Below are positions 34,077 through 41,604 of a stretch of 64,000 nucleotides of DNA, piece by piece (positions within the stretch are counted from its first letter, which is position 1; each line of letters starts with the position of its first letter). Origin of the DNA: JAERML01 sp035687895. GTDB lineage: Bacteria; Bacteroidota; Ignavibacteria; UBA10030; UBA6906. The position numbers and the translations under genes are program-made. Location: contig DASRUE010000064.1 in NCBI GenBank assembly GCA_035687895.1, positions 15,566-79,565 of the forward strand, in the 5' to 3' direction. The notes under the pieces are model-generated. The model ran no database searches and was not told where the DNA came from. It saw only the letters and a program-made list of their open reading frames with translations.

Positions 34077-34102
34077 TGGTCATGAAATGACTGACTGGTC
34101 AT
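34077..34102. repeat. Direct repeat TGGTCAT, 19 bp apart, at the tetR promoter
   Basis: TGGTCAT at 34077-34083 and 34096-34102. The second copy abuts the -10 of the tetR promoter candidate, so it could be an autoregulatory site. Two 7-mers can recur by chance. Confidence 0.3.
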
Positions 34103-34131
34103 AACCTAAGGAAAGGGTGTCCGGAAGTCAA
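34103..34131 (-). promoter_or_regulatory. Candidate promoter of tetR
   Basis: On the minus strand TTGACT (34131-34126), 17-bp spacer, TAGGTT (34108-34103), about 70 bp before ATG 34030. Confidence 0.4.
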
Positions 34132-34133
34132 GC

Positions 34134-34169
34134 ACAAAAACGAAAACGGTCAGGAGATTTCCTGACCGT
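34134..34169 (-). terminator. Terminator of the enoyl-CoA hydratase-apt unit
   Basis: ACGGTCAGGA (34146-34155) and TCCTGACCGT (34160-34169) give a 10-bp perfect stem with a 4-nt loop; on the minus strand TTTTCGTTTTTG follows. It separates apt from tetR. Confidence 0.85.
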
Positions 34170-34197
34170 GGATCTTTTCAACACTTTCTCCGGGCCG

Positions 34198-34722
34198 TCA
34201 TTCGCTGTCGTAGTGGAGAATGGAAAAAACATCATATGCCTTCAGCTTCGCCCGCCCGCCGAGAAACGAGAGTTCGATCAAAAAAGAAAGGCCGATAATG
34301 GTCCCGCCAAGCCTCTCGACCAGTTGGCACGCAGCGCGCGCAGTCCCCCCTGTCGCGAGAAGGTCATCATGCATCAGAATCCGCTCTCCAGGCCTGATTG
34401 CATCTTTGTGAATCTCGATCGCGTCTGTACCGTACTCCAATGCATACTCCTGGCGAAGAGTTGCCGCGGGTAGTTTGCCCGGCTTGCGGATGGGGACGAA
34501 GCCTGCCCCGAGCCGATACGCGAGCGGCGCCCCGAAGATGAACCCGCGGGATTCCACGCTAACGACCTTCTCGACATGCAGGCTCTTGTAACGGTCGTGG
34601 AACAGGTCCACTGATTGCCTGAAAGCCTCGCCATCCTTCAGAAGTGTGGTGATGTCACGAAAGACGATACCCTTCTTCGGAAAATCCGGCACACTGCGGA
34701 TGGTGGAGAGAAGATGATTCAT
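34198..34722 (-). CDS. apt: Adenine phosphoribosyltransferase
   Basis: A 174-residue type I phosphoribosyltransferase that salvages adenine to AMP. VPDFPKKGIVFRDITTLL and SRGFIFGAPLAYRLGAGFVPIRKPGKLP are typical Apt segments; LMHDDLLATGGTA is the PRPP-binding loop. Length is normal. It starts 2 bp after the enoyl-CoA hydratase stop. Its product joins the purine salvage genes at 57-60 kb. Confidence 0.95.
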   Translation of the reverse strand: MNHLLSTIRSVPDFPKKGIVFRDITTLLKDGEAFRQSVDLFHDRYKSLHVEKVVSVESRGFIFGAPLAYRLGAGFVPIRKPGKLPAATLRQEYALEYGTDAIEIHKDAIRPGERILMHDDLLATGGTARAACQLVERLGGTIIGLSFLIELSFLGGRAKLKAYDVFSILHYDSE

Positions 34723-34724
34723 GC

Positions 34725-35507
34725 TTACCAGCTCATTTTCTGTTTGTTGAGGAAGGCGTCAATCCCCTGCTTGCAGTCGGGAGTCATGCGGGAAGCCGCG
34801 TTCATGTTTGCTGCGAAATCGAGCGCGTCCACGAAATTGAGGCCATGCAACTTCGAGAGCATCTCCTTGCACAACGACATGGATGTAGCGCTGTTTCGGT
34901 CGAGCAATTCCTGTATAAGAGAGTCTGCTGCAGCGTTGAGGTCCCGCTCCGGAACTACGAGACTAACGAGTCCAATACTCTTTGCCTCTTCAGCATTGAT
35001 GGTATTCCCGCGCAGGATCAGCTCTCGCGCACGGCCTTCCCCAACGCGTTTGATCAGGAAGATCATTACCACGGCCGGAATGAATCCAATCCGCACCTCC
35101 GTATACCCGAACGTGGCATGCTCCTTCGAGGCGATCACGAAATCACATACACTTGCCAAACCACACCCACCGGCAAGTGCCGGTCCGTTCACCGTGGCAA
35201 TGACCGGTTTGCGACATTCATAGATAAGGCGGAAGAGTTGGGCGAGCTGTTGGGAATCCGCACGGTTCTCTTCGAGATCAAACTTTGCGATGCGGCTCAG
35301 ATACTCTAAGTCGGCACCGGAACAGAACGAACTCCCCTGCGCGACAAGGTGTATTACTTTTACTGCATGGTCCCTCGCGGCAGCGGAGAAGGCTGTCGTC
35401 AACTCCCTCACCATCACATCATCAAGTGCGTTCCTCTTCTCGGGGCGGTTGAGCGTGATCGTCGCTCTACGGCTTGCAGCGTCGAACAGAATGCGGGTGA
35501 ATGGCAT
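34725..35507 (-). CDS. Enoyl-CoA hydratase/isomerase family protein
   Basis: A 260-residue crotonase-fold protein. LNRPEKRNALD, the oxyanion-hole segments SSFCSGADL and GPALAGGCGLASVCDF, and the catalytic-acid region TEVRIGFIPAVV are present. It may act in fatty-acid or branched-chain amino-acid breakdown; the ALAGGCGLA and EVRIGFIPA pattern resembles methylglutaconyl-CoA hydratase-like members, but the substrate is not certain. Confidence 0.85.
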   Translation of the reverse strand: MPFTRILFDAASRRATITLNRPEKRNALDDVMVRELTTAFSAAARDHAVKVIHLVAQGSSFCSGADLEYLSRIAKFDLEENRADSQQLAQLFRLIYECRKPVIATVNGPALAGGCGLASVCDFVIASKEHATFGYTEVRIGFIPAVVMIFLIKRVGEGRARELILRGNTINAEEAKSIGLVSLVVPERDLNAAADSLIQELLDRNSATSMSLCKEMLSKLHGLNFVDALDFAANMNAASRMTPDCKQGIDAFLNKQKMSW

Positions 35508-35512
35508 GGACG

Positions 35513-35541
35513 AAAATAGGTAATCTCACAAGGAAAAACAA
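35513..35541 (-). promoter_or_regulatory. Weak candidate promoter of the enoyl-CoA hydratase gene
   Basis: On the minus strand TTGTTT (35541-35536), 17-bp spacer, TATTTT (35518-35513). The predicted transcription start would fall at the ATG itself (35507), so the transcript would be nearly leaderless, or this is not the real promoter. Confidence 0.25.
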
Positions 35542-35557
35542 GTCCGTCATTAATCGA

Positions 35558-35600
35558 GGGAGGAAAAGAAAATCCCGCGCCGTTACCAGGCGCGGGATTT
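35558..35600 (-). terminator. Terminator of the amt-glnA operon
   Basis: AAATCCCGCGCC (35570-35581) and GGCGCGGGATTT (35589-35600) form a 12-bp perfect stem with a 7-nt loop; on the minus strand TTTTCTTTTCC follows. It lies 20 bp after the glnA stop. Confidence 0.9.
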
Positions 35601-35619
35601 GTTCGTGGAGAAGGTCAAA

Positions 35620-37050
35620 CTAGACATCATAGTACAGACCGAACTCATACGGATGAGGACGCAACGCCATTGGTTTGACCTCGCGATCCATCTTGTACTG
35701 AATCCATGCGTTGATGACATCTTTGGTGAACACGTCTCCGCGAAGCAGGAAATCGTGGTCACGCTCCAATGCTTTGAGAGCGTGCTCAAGAGAGCCCGGC
35801 GTTGAGGGGACATGCTTCAACTCCTCCGGTTCCAGGTCATAAATATCCTTGTCGAGCGGTTCACCGGGATCGATCTTGTTCATGATGCCATCGAGGCCCG
35901 CCAGTAAGAGCGCAGAGAATGCGAGATACGGATTACAGGCCGGGTCAGGGCAGCGGAATTCGATCCTCTTTGCCTTCGGACTATTGGAGTACATGGGGAT
36001 GCGGACGGAAGCGCTTCTGTTCCTTTGGGAGTATGCAAGGTTCACGGGCGCTTCAAATCCTGGTACGAGACGCTTGTACGAATTTGTGGTTGGGTTGGTA
36101 ATGGCGCAGAGCGCTGGCGCGTGCTTCAACAAACCGCCGATGTAGTGAAGCGCTGTCTCGCTCAGGTTGGCGTAGCCGTTGCCGTAAAACAGCGGCTTCC
36201 CATTCTTCCAGAGGCTTTGATGAACATGCATTCCGGACCCATTGTCACTAAACACGGGCTTCGGCATGAAGGTGACCGTCTTGCCACGGAGACGCGCCGT
36301 GTTTTTGATGATGTACTTATACTTCAGCATGTCGTCGGCATGGCGCAACAGCGGCGCAAAACGCAAATCGATCTCCGCCTGGCCGCCGCTTGCCACCTCA
36401 TGGTGCTGTGTCTCCACATCCAACCCTGCCGCAATCATGTTGAGTGTCATCTCGTTGCGAATATCCTGCAAATGATCGGTCGGTGGAACAGGGTAATATC
36501 CCTCCTTGTAGCGGGGTTTGTAGCCGAGGTTTGGCATCTCCTCCCGGCCGGAGTTCCATCGCCCTTCGATTGAATCGAGATAATAGTAACTGCTATGTTC
36601 GTTCGTGTCAAACCGTATGTCGTCGAAGATGAAGAACTCTGCCTCCGCCCCCATAAAAGCCGTGTCGGCAATCCCGGTGGAGGCAAGATACGCTTCTGCC
36701 TTCTGGGCAATGCTGCGTGGACAGCGTTCGTATTTCTCCTTGGTCAGAGGATCGTAGACATCGCAAATGAGGCTCAGTGTCTTTGCTTCAATGAACTTAT
36801 CGATGAACGCCGTCGACGGATCAGGAATGATCAACATATCGCTTTCATTGATGGCCTTCCATCCTCGCATGCTCGAGCCGTCAAACCCGAAACCGTCGTC
36901 AAATGACGATTCCTCCAGCCGGGAGGCAGGGATGGAAACGTGTTGCCATTGGCCAGGGAAGTCCATGAATTTGAAATCGATCATTTGAACTCCCTCGTCC
37001 CTGATCGTCTTGAAGACTTTAGCGATACTGGAGTCGGCTTTCTTTGCCAT
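35620..37050 (-). CDS. glnA: Type I glutamine synthetase
   Basis: A 476-residue GSI that makes glutamine from glutamate and ammonia. GFGFDGSSMRGW, the ATP-site GSGMHVHQSLW, and NRSASVRIP are conserved. IYDLEPEELKHVP matches the adenylylation-site region (YDLPPEE in E. coli), so the tyrosine for GlnE control is kept. Preceded 38 bp upstream by amt. AAAGGA just before the ATG fits the start. GSI dodecamer in cytoplasm. Confidence 0.96.
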   Translation of the reverse strand: MAKKADSSIAKVFKTIRDEGVQMIDFKFMDFPGQWQHVSIPASRLEESSFDDGFGFDGSSMRGWKAINESDMLIIPDPSTAFIDKFIEAKTLSLICDVYDPLTKEKYERCPRSIAQKAEAYLASTGIADTAFMGAEAEFFIFDDIRFDTNEHSSYYYLDSIEGRWNSGREEMPNLGYKPRYKEGYYPVPPTDHLQDIRNEMTLNMIAAGLDVETQHHEVASGGQAEIDLRFAPLLRHADDMLKYKYIIKNTARLRGKTVTFMPKPVFSDNGSGMHVHQSLWKNGKPLFYGNGYANLSETALHYIGGLLKHAPALCAITNPTTNSYKRLVPGFEAPVNLAYSQRNRSASVRIPMYSNSPKAKRIEFRCPDPACNPYLAFSALLLAGLDGIMNKIDPGEPLDKDIYDLEPEELKHVPSTPGSLEHALKALERDHDFLLRGDVFTKDVINAWIQYKMDREVKPMALRPHPYEFGLYYDV

Positions 37051-37088
37051 GGTGATCCTTTCAGTTGTGAGGTGATGATATCAATGAA

Positions 37089-38333
37089 CTATACAAGCTC
37101 GTGGTAACCCTTCTCGCCATGCTCAACGAGGTCGAGTCCTTCATGCTGGTGTTCGTTGCTGCTCCGTATTCCCAGTGTAAGATCGATGAGCTTCAAGACC
37201 ACAAATGTGACAACCGCCGAAAAGAGAATCGTCGCTGCAACGCCAACGAACTGGATCCAGAGCAATGACGGATTGCCATAAAGAAGGCCGTTGTTCCCTG
37301 CTGCATTGACAGCGGTGGTCGCAAAGACACCAGTCATGAGGGCGCCAAAAATACCGCCAACGCCGTGAACTGAGAATGCATCAAGAGAATCATCCAGTCC
37401 CCACTTGACGCGTTGGGTGAGCGCCCAGTAGCAGACCCCAGCCACACCGAGTCCAATGAAGATCGCGCCAACCGGAGTAACGAACCCACAAGCCGGTGTG
37501 ATTGCCACGAGTCCGGCAACGGCACCGGTAATTGCACCGATTGCCGTTGGTTTTCCTTTGAAGACCATGTCCAAGACTAGCCACCCCAGCATTCCCGAAG
37601 CGGCAGCAGTGTTTGTAGCGACAAATGCCGTTGTTGCCAACGCACCCGAGGCGATTGCACTCCCTGCATTGAATCCGAACCATCCAAACCAGAGCATCCC
37701 ACCACCAAGGAGAGCATACGTGACGTTATGTGGTGGCATCGCCCTCTCTGGAAACCCACTTCTCGGTCCCAGCATCAGCGACGCAACAAGGGCTGAGACT
37801 CCAGCGTTGATATGTACGACCGTCCCTCCGGCGAAGTCCAACGCTCCCATTGTCCTAAGCCAACCACCTACACCCCAAACCCAATGCGCCACCACATCGT
37901 ACGAAAATGTGGTCCACAGCAGAATGAAAACTGCGTAGGATTTGAACTTCATCCGCTCGACGATTGCTCCGGAGATCAATGCAGGCGTTATAATGGCAAA
38001 CATCGCCTGGTAGATCATAAAGAGCTGGTGCGGAATGGTACCGCCGTAGTCAGGATTAGGTGTGAGACCAACGCCATCGAGACCCAGCCAGCTGAGATTG
38101 CCAAAAAGATGACCAAACACATCTGAATTTGGACTGAACGCTATGCTATACCCGAAGAGAACCCACTGCACCGCTACAATGCCAAGTGCCACAAAACTCA
38201 TCATCATCGTGTTGACAACATTCTTGCTTCGTACAAGTCCTCCGTAGAAAAACGCGAGGCCTGGGGTCATGAACAACACCAGAGCGGCAGATACGAGCAT
38301 GAAGGCGGTATCGCCAGTATCGATCCTGTTCAC
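37089..38333 (-). CDS. amt: Ammonium transporter (Amt family)
   Basis: A 414-residue protein with eleven membrane helices. DTAFMLVSAALVLFMTPGLAFFYGGLVR is the conserved beginning (cited here in overlapping pieces of the helix), and FDFAGGTVVHINAG and GGFWSV-like SVHGVGGIFGALMTG carry the twin histidines of the pore. I chose GTG 38333, which overlaps the Lrp stop (GTGA) with GGAGG seven bases upstream; the longer ATG frame would run through the lrp gene. No glnK/PII gene follows. Confidence 0.92.
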   Translation of the reverse strand: MNRIDTGDTAFMLVSAALVLFMTPGLAFFYGGLVRSKNVVNTMMMSFVALGIVAVQWVLFGYSIAFSPNSDVFGHLFGNLSWLGLDGVGLTPNPDYGGTIPHQLFMIYQAMFAIITPALISGAIVERMKFKSYAVFILLWTTFSYDVVAHWVWGVGGWLRTMGALDFAGGTVVHINAGVSALVASLMLGPRSGFPERAMPPHNVTYALLGGGMLWFGWFGFNAGSAIASGALATTAFVATNTAAASGMLGWLVLDMVFKGKPTAIGAITGAVAGLVAITPACGFVTPVGAIFIGLGVAGVCYWALTQRVKWGLDDSLDAFSVHGVGGIFGALMTGVFATTAVNAAGNNGLLYGNPSLLWIQFVGVAATILFSAVVTFVVLKLIDLTLGIRSSNEHQHEGLDLVEHGEKGYHELV

Positions 38334-38788
38334 TTCGTTGCCTCCACTTTGATGCGAGTGTTTTCCTTGGAGCTCGAAAGGACCAGGTTTGTTCGCGTGC
38401 TGACAACTCCACTCCACGCCTGTATCTTTGAGAGAAGCTTCTCGAGCGAAGCGGTATTTGTCGTCCGGATTTTCAGGAGGTGGCTCCCCTCGCCAGTGAT
38501 GGCATGGCACTCCAGCACTTCGTCAAGGGCTTTGGCATGGTCAATGAACTGATTGTAATGTTTCGATGAATCGACCGTTACAAAGATGAATGCCGTAATA
38601 TCTTTCCCGAGCTTCTGTGAGTCCAGCACAGCATGAAAGCCAGTTATGATGCCGCTTTCCTCGAGCTTCCGAAGGCGATCACTCACGGAGGGAATGGAAA
38701 GGCCCACTGCTTCTGCCAGGTCGTTACGACGAGTGCGGCCCTTCTTCTGGAGGATCTCCAGAATCTTTACGTCAATGTCGTCAAGCAT
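38330..38788 (-). CDS. Lrp/AsnC family transcriptional regulator
   Basis: A 152-residue regulator with an N-terminal winged helix (LDDIDVKILEILQKKGRTRR and VGLSIPSVSDRLRKLEESG) and a C-terminal RAM ligand-binding domain (about 65-150, with the GEGSHLLKI turn). It probably senses an amino acid, perhaps glutamine, and controls the amt-glnA genes that follow by a 4-bp overlap. It may also autoregulate at the strong promoter upstream. Confidence 0.9.
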   Translation of the reverse strand: MLDDIDVKILEILQKKGRTRRNDLAEAVGLSIPSVSDRLRKLEESGIITGFHAVLDSQKLGKDITAFIFVTVDSSKHYNQFIDHAKALDEVLECHAITGEGSHLLKIRTTNTASLEKLLSKIQAWSGVVSTRTNLVLSSSKENTRIKVEATK

Positions 38789-38868
38789 CGGGAAATGAAT
38801 CCGGGGGAGGAATGGAAAAGTGGTTCAAATTCCTAAGAAACTAAGGTATTGTGTCATCTATGCCTTCG

Positions 38869-38897
38869 AATATAAGGTTATTGATAGAAGTTGTCAA
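38869..38897 (-). promoter_or_regulatory. Strong sigma-70-type promoter of lrp-amt-glnA
   Basis: On the minus strand a perfect -35 TTGACA (38897-38892), 17-bp spacer, TATATT (38874-38869). A-rich DNA (CAAAAAAAAC) lies directly upstream and may act as an UP element. Predicted start about 38862, 74 bp before the ATG. Confidence 0.7.
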
Positions 38898-38911
38898 GTT
38901 TTTTTTGCCTA

Positions 38912-38945
38912 GAAAATAGGAAAGGCCGGCACTTCCGTGCCGGCC
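38912..38945 (-). terminator. Terminator of PASTA-rpe
   Basis: GGCCGGCAC (38924-38932) and GTGCCGGCC (38937-38945) form a 9-bp stem with loop TTCC, followed on the minus strand by TTTCCTATTTTCT. Confidence 0.85.
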
Positions 38946-38975
38946 CTCACGCAGCTGCCGCCAGCCTGGTTCCTG

Positions 38976-39635
38976 TCATCTCTTGAGGGCTTCGGACCTT
39001 AACGTTTTGATCGCACCGGCAATATTCTTAGAACCAAAAACGAAGCTCCCTGCCACAAGGACGTTTGCGCCAGCCTCAACGGCACCGTGAGCTGTTTCCG
39101 CATCAATACCACCATCCACCTCGAGGTGGACCTCCGGTTTTAGCTGTCTGATAAGATCGGCTGCTTCCCGTAGTTTGCCATATGATCCCGGCAAAAATGA
39201 TTGACCGCCAAAGCCCGGGTTGACTGACATGATCAGAACGAGATCAACATGCCGAATGATATCCTTGAGCAATGCAACAGGCGTTGCAGGATTAATGCAC
39301 ACTCCCGCCATGGCCCCAAGCTCCTTGATGCGATGGACTGTTTTGTTCAGGTGTGTGCACGCCTCCACGTGGACTGTGAGAACATCGCTTCCCGCACTCC
39401 TGAAGGCTTCAATATACTTGTCGGCATCCTCAATCATGAGGTGTGTATCGAACGGCAACTTTGTCATCTTCCTGATGGTTCTGATGACAGGTGGGCCGAA
39501 CGTGATGTTCGGGACAAAATGGCCATCCATAATATCCAAATGAAGCCAATCCGCACCTCCCGACTCGGCTTGTGCTATCTGTCCCTTGAGATCCGAGAAG
39601 TCGGCCGAAAGCAAAGATGGAGCAATCTTGATCAT
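38976..39635 (-). CDS. rpe: Ribulose-phosphate 3-epimerase
   Basis: A 219-residue TIM-barrel enzyme of the pentose phosphate pathway. IAPSLLSADFSDLKGQI, the metal-binding LHLDIMDGHFVPNITFG, SVNPGFGGQSF and VDGGID are all present; His, Asp and Asp metal ligands are intact. Normal length. It starts 11 bp after the PASTA gene stop and is followed by a terminator. Confidence 0.96.
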   Translation of the reverse strand: MIKIAPSLLSADFSDLKGQIAQAESGGADWLHLDIMDGHFVPNITFGPPVIRTIRKMTKLPFDTHLMIEDADKYIEAFRSAGSDVLTVHVEACTHLNKTVHRIKELGAMAGVCINPATPVALLKDIIRHVDLVLIMSVNPGFGGQSFLPGSYGKLREAADLIRQLKPEVHLEVDGGIDAETAHGAVEAGANVLVAGSFVFGSKNIAGAIKTLRSEALKR

Positions 39636-39646
39636 GGGGTTTTCTA

Positions 39647-40426
39647 CTATTTCCGCGGTAATTCGATTTCTTCCTTGGGTTTGCCGGATTTCACGACAAA
39701 CAAATCAATCGCCTGTTCTTCAGGCACCTGATCGCCGGGTCTGGGGAACTGATCGACAACAGTATTCGGGATAAGGTCAAAGCTTGCTTGATAAGTGATA
39801 TTGCCTAACTTGAGTTTCTGCTGTACAATCAGTCGTTCAGCTTCCGTTAACGTCTTGCCAAGAAAGTCCGGGACGGTAATCTGTTGAAGAACCTTGCCAC
39901 GACTGACCACAATGTTGACGGCAGAACCCTTTACAACTCTGCTTCCCGATCCCACTGACTGTTCGACGATGGTATTCTCCGGGTATTGGTCAGACGTCGC
40001 GTACCCAACAGTGCCAAGCCGAAGACCGTTGCGTTCAAGTGTGAACTTTGCGTCCCGCAGCGACCTCCCCCGTAATGGAGGAACATTGACCAAGGCTTCT
40101 CCGCCAGAAATCGTCAGGTAGATGCGCCTCCCTTGCTTCACCACTGCGTCTGGCTGGGGATTCTGTGATACTACCGTCCCTTGGGGAGCACGTGGGTCAG
40201 GGCGAGTCTCTGCCTCAACCGGCTGGAGACCGGCCGAATCGAGTTTTGCTTTTGCCAACTCCAACGGAAGATCTGTGATTTTCGGGACAGGCTGTGTGTC
40301 GCCATGATTCACATACCAGGGAAGAATAACATTGTCTAGCAACAGGAATCCGCCAATGAGTGCAGCCAATGTGTAAAGAAACTTCTTGTTCTTTAGGAGT
40401 CTGATGGGATTGAGTCGTCTGAGCAT
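39647..40426 (-). CDS. Membrane-anchored PASTA-domain protein
   Basis: A 259-residue protein with a short cytoplasmic start, one membrane helix (FLYTLAALIGGFLLLDNVIL), and three PASTA repeats of about 65 residues outside the membrane, visible as VPKITDLPLELAKAKLDSAG, VPPLRGRSLRDAKFTLERNG and VPDFLGKTLTEAERLIVQQK. PASTA domains bind peptidoglycan fragments. No kinase or penicillin-binding domain is attached. ATG 40426 was chosen over an upstream in-frame start at 40453 as it gives a compact N-terminus. Confidence 0.86.
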   Translation of the reverse strand: MLRRLNPIRLLKNKKFLYTLAALIGGFLLLDNVILPWYVNHGDTQPVPKITDLPLELAKAKLDSAGLQPVEAETRPDPRAPQGTVVSQNPQPDAVVKQGRRIYLTISGGEALVNVPPLRGRSLRDAKFTLERNGLRLGTVGYATSDQYPENTIVEQSVGSGSRVVKGSAVNIVVSRGKVLQQITVPDFLGKTLTEAERLIVQQKLKLGNITYQASFDLIPNTVVDQFPRPGDQVPEEQAIDLFVVKSGKPKEEIELPRK

Positions 40427-40461
40427 GCAGCCCCGAAGGTTCCTTGAATTCAACGGTTGAA

Positions 40462-40490
40462 AATATAGTCAATAACTCGTTGATGCACAA
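40462..40490 (-). promoter_or_regulatory. Candidate promoter of PASTA-rpe
   Basis: On the minus strand TTGTGC (40490-40485), 17-bp spacer, TATATT (40467-40462), about 35 bp upstream of the ATG. Confidence 0.5.
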
Positions 40491-40500
40491 GGATTGCTGG

Positions 40501-40529
40501 TTGCGAAACAGTCGAATTCTTCGCATATT
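40501..40529 (+). promoter_or_regulatory. Candidate promoter at the start of the plus-strand cluster
   Basis: TTGCGA (40501-40506), 17-bp spacer, CATATT (40524-40529). Would start transcription near 40536 and serve the nucleotidyltransferase gene and possibly genes beyond. Confidence 0.35.
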
Positions 40530-40613
40530 CACACAGCTATCCCTTAGCACTCACCGTACGGATGATATAGCAGGGCAGGCTGATGATTGTTCCCACTCTC
40601 CCACTAACGGCGT

Positions 40614-41519
40614 ATGAAATCACTGCAGAGTGACATACTCAGAACGCTGCTGTACTACGACATCTGGCATTATCCATTGACGGCCACTGAGTTGTTCACA
40701 TTTCTCCCTGTCAACTCGATGACATTTGAGGAGTTTGACAAATATTTGCGTGAGCAGGCGACAGGCGATGACATACTCTTCGACCAGGGCTATTACTTCG
40801 TCCGGGGAAAGGGTCCCGGCATCGTCCCACAGCGACGTGAGAAAGAGCATCACGCACAGCTGATGTGGCGAATGGCAGCCATCTCGATGCACATTATCAA
40901 GAGATTTCCATTCGTCAGAGGCGTGTGCGTGTCAGGCGACCTTTCCAAGAACGCAACCAACCGGAAGAGCGACGTGGATTTTTTTGTGATCACCGAACCA
41001 GGGCGACTCTGGATCACACGCACACTCCTCATCCTCTTTAAGAAGGTCTTCCTTCTGAACAGCAAGAAATACTTCTGCCTGAACTATTTCGTGACAACGG
41101 ACCATCTCACACTTGACGATCACAATGTCTTCCTTGCCACCGAGATTGCACACTTGAAGCCTTTGTACAACTCAGGTTTGTTCAGGAAGTACTTCGCAAG
41201 CAATCAGTGGATCAGAGACTACTTCCCAAATTACGACCTCCGGCATCTACAATTTCCTGTAGCAAACGAGCGTCAGAGCCTCTTGCAGCGTCTGCTGGAG
41301 ATTCCTTTCTCATTCATTGCGGCTGACACGCTCGATACATACCTGATGAACAAGATGGCTGCAATCTGGGCCAGGCGCTATCCGGAGTTTGACGATACCA
41401 CACGACGGAAAATTTTCCGCTGTACGAAGAGTGAATCCCGTGCTTATGTTGGCAACTTTGAAGAGAAAATTCTAGCCATTTACGAGCAGAAGCTCCGCGA
41501 ATTCGGTGTTTCTGCTTGA
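40614..41519 (+). CDS. Nucleotidyltransferase-domain protein
   Basis: A 301-residue soluble protein. A winged-helix-like N-terminus (about 1-75) precedes the nucleotidyltransferase signature VSGDLSKNATNRKSDVDFFV at residues 106-125: Ser107-Gly108 and the Asp120-x-Asp122 metal pair. This is the MNT/Pol-beta pattern; the acceptor (protein, RNA or small molecule) is unknown. First gene of the plus-strand cluster, 37 bp before a 15-codon ORF that leads into the first radical SAM gene. Confidence 0.68.
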   Translation: MKSLQSDILRTLLYYDIWHYPLTATELFTFLPVNSMTFEEFDKYLREQATGDDILFDQGYYFVRGKGPGIVPQRREKEHHAQLMWRMAAISMHIIKRFPFVRGVCVSGDLSKNATNRKSDVDFFVITEPGRLWITRTLLILFKKVFLLNSKKYFCLNYFVTTDHLTLDDHNVFLATEIAHLKPLYNSGLFRKYFASNQWIRDYFPNYDLRHLQFPVANERQSLLQRLLEIPFSFIAADTLDTYLMNKMAAIWARRYPEFDDTTRRKIFRCTKSESRAYVGNFEEKILAIYEQKLREFGVSA

Positions 41520-41556
41520 GGATTCAACCAAAAGGACAGAAGAAGGAGAGTGATTC

Positions 41557-41604
41557 ATGATTCCTGGGCCTCGGTATCCTGGCGGCAATTTCGTCAACCC
41601 ATGA
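41557..41604 (+). CDS. Possible 15-codon leader ORF coupled to the radical SAM gene
   Basis: ATG 41557 starts a frame of 15 codons (MIPGPRYPGGNFVNP) ending at TGA 41602-41604, which overlaps the ATG of the radical SAM gene (ATGA at 41601-41604). GGAG lies eight bases before it, a better Shine-Dalgarno site than the radical SAM ATG itself has. It could be a coupling or attenuation ORF, or chance. Confidence 0.35.
   Translation: MIPGPRYPGGNFVNP

Noticed and set aside
38334..38510. Longer N-terminus for Amt
   Set aside because: It would run through the lrp gene, and GTG 38333 with GGAGG fits the family start.
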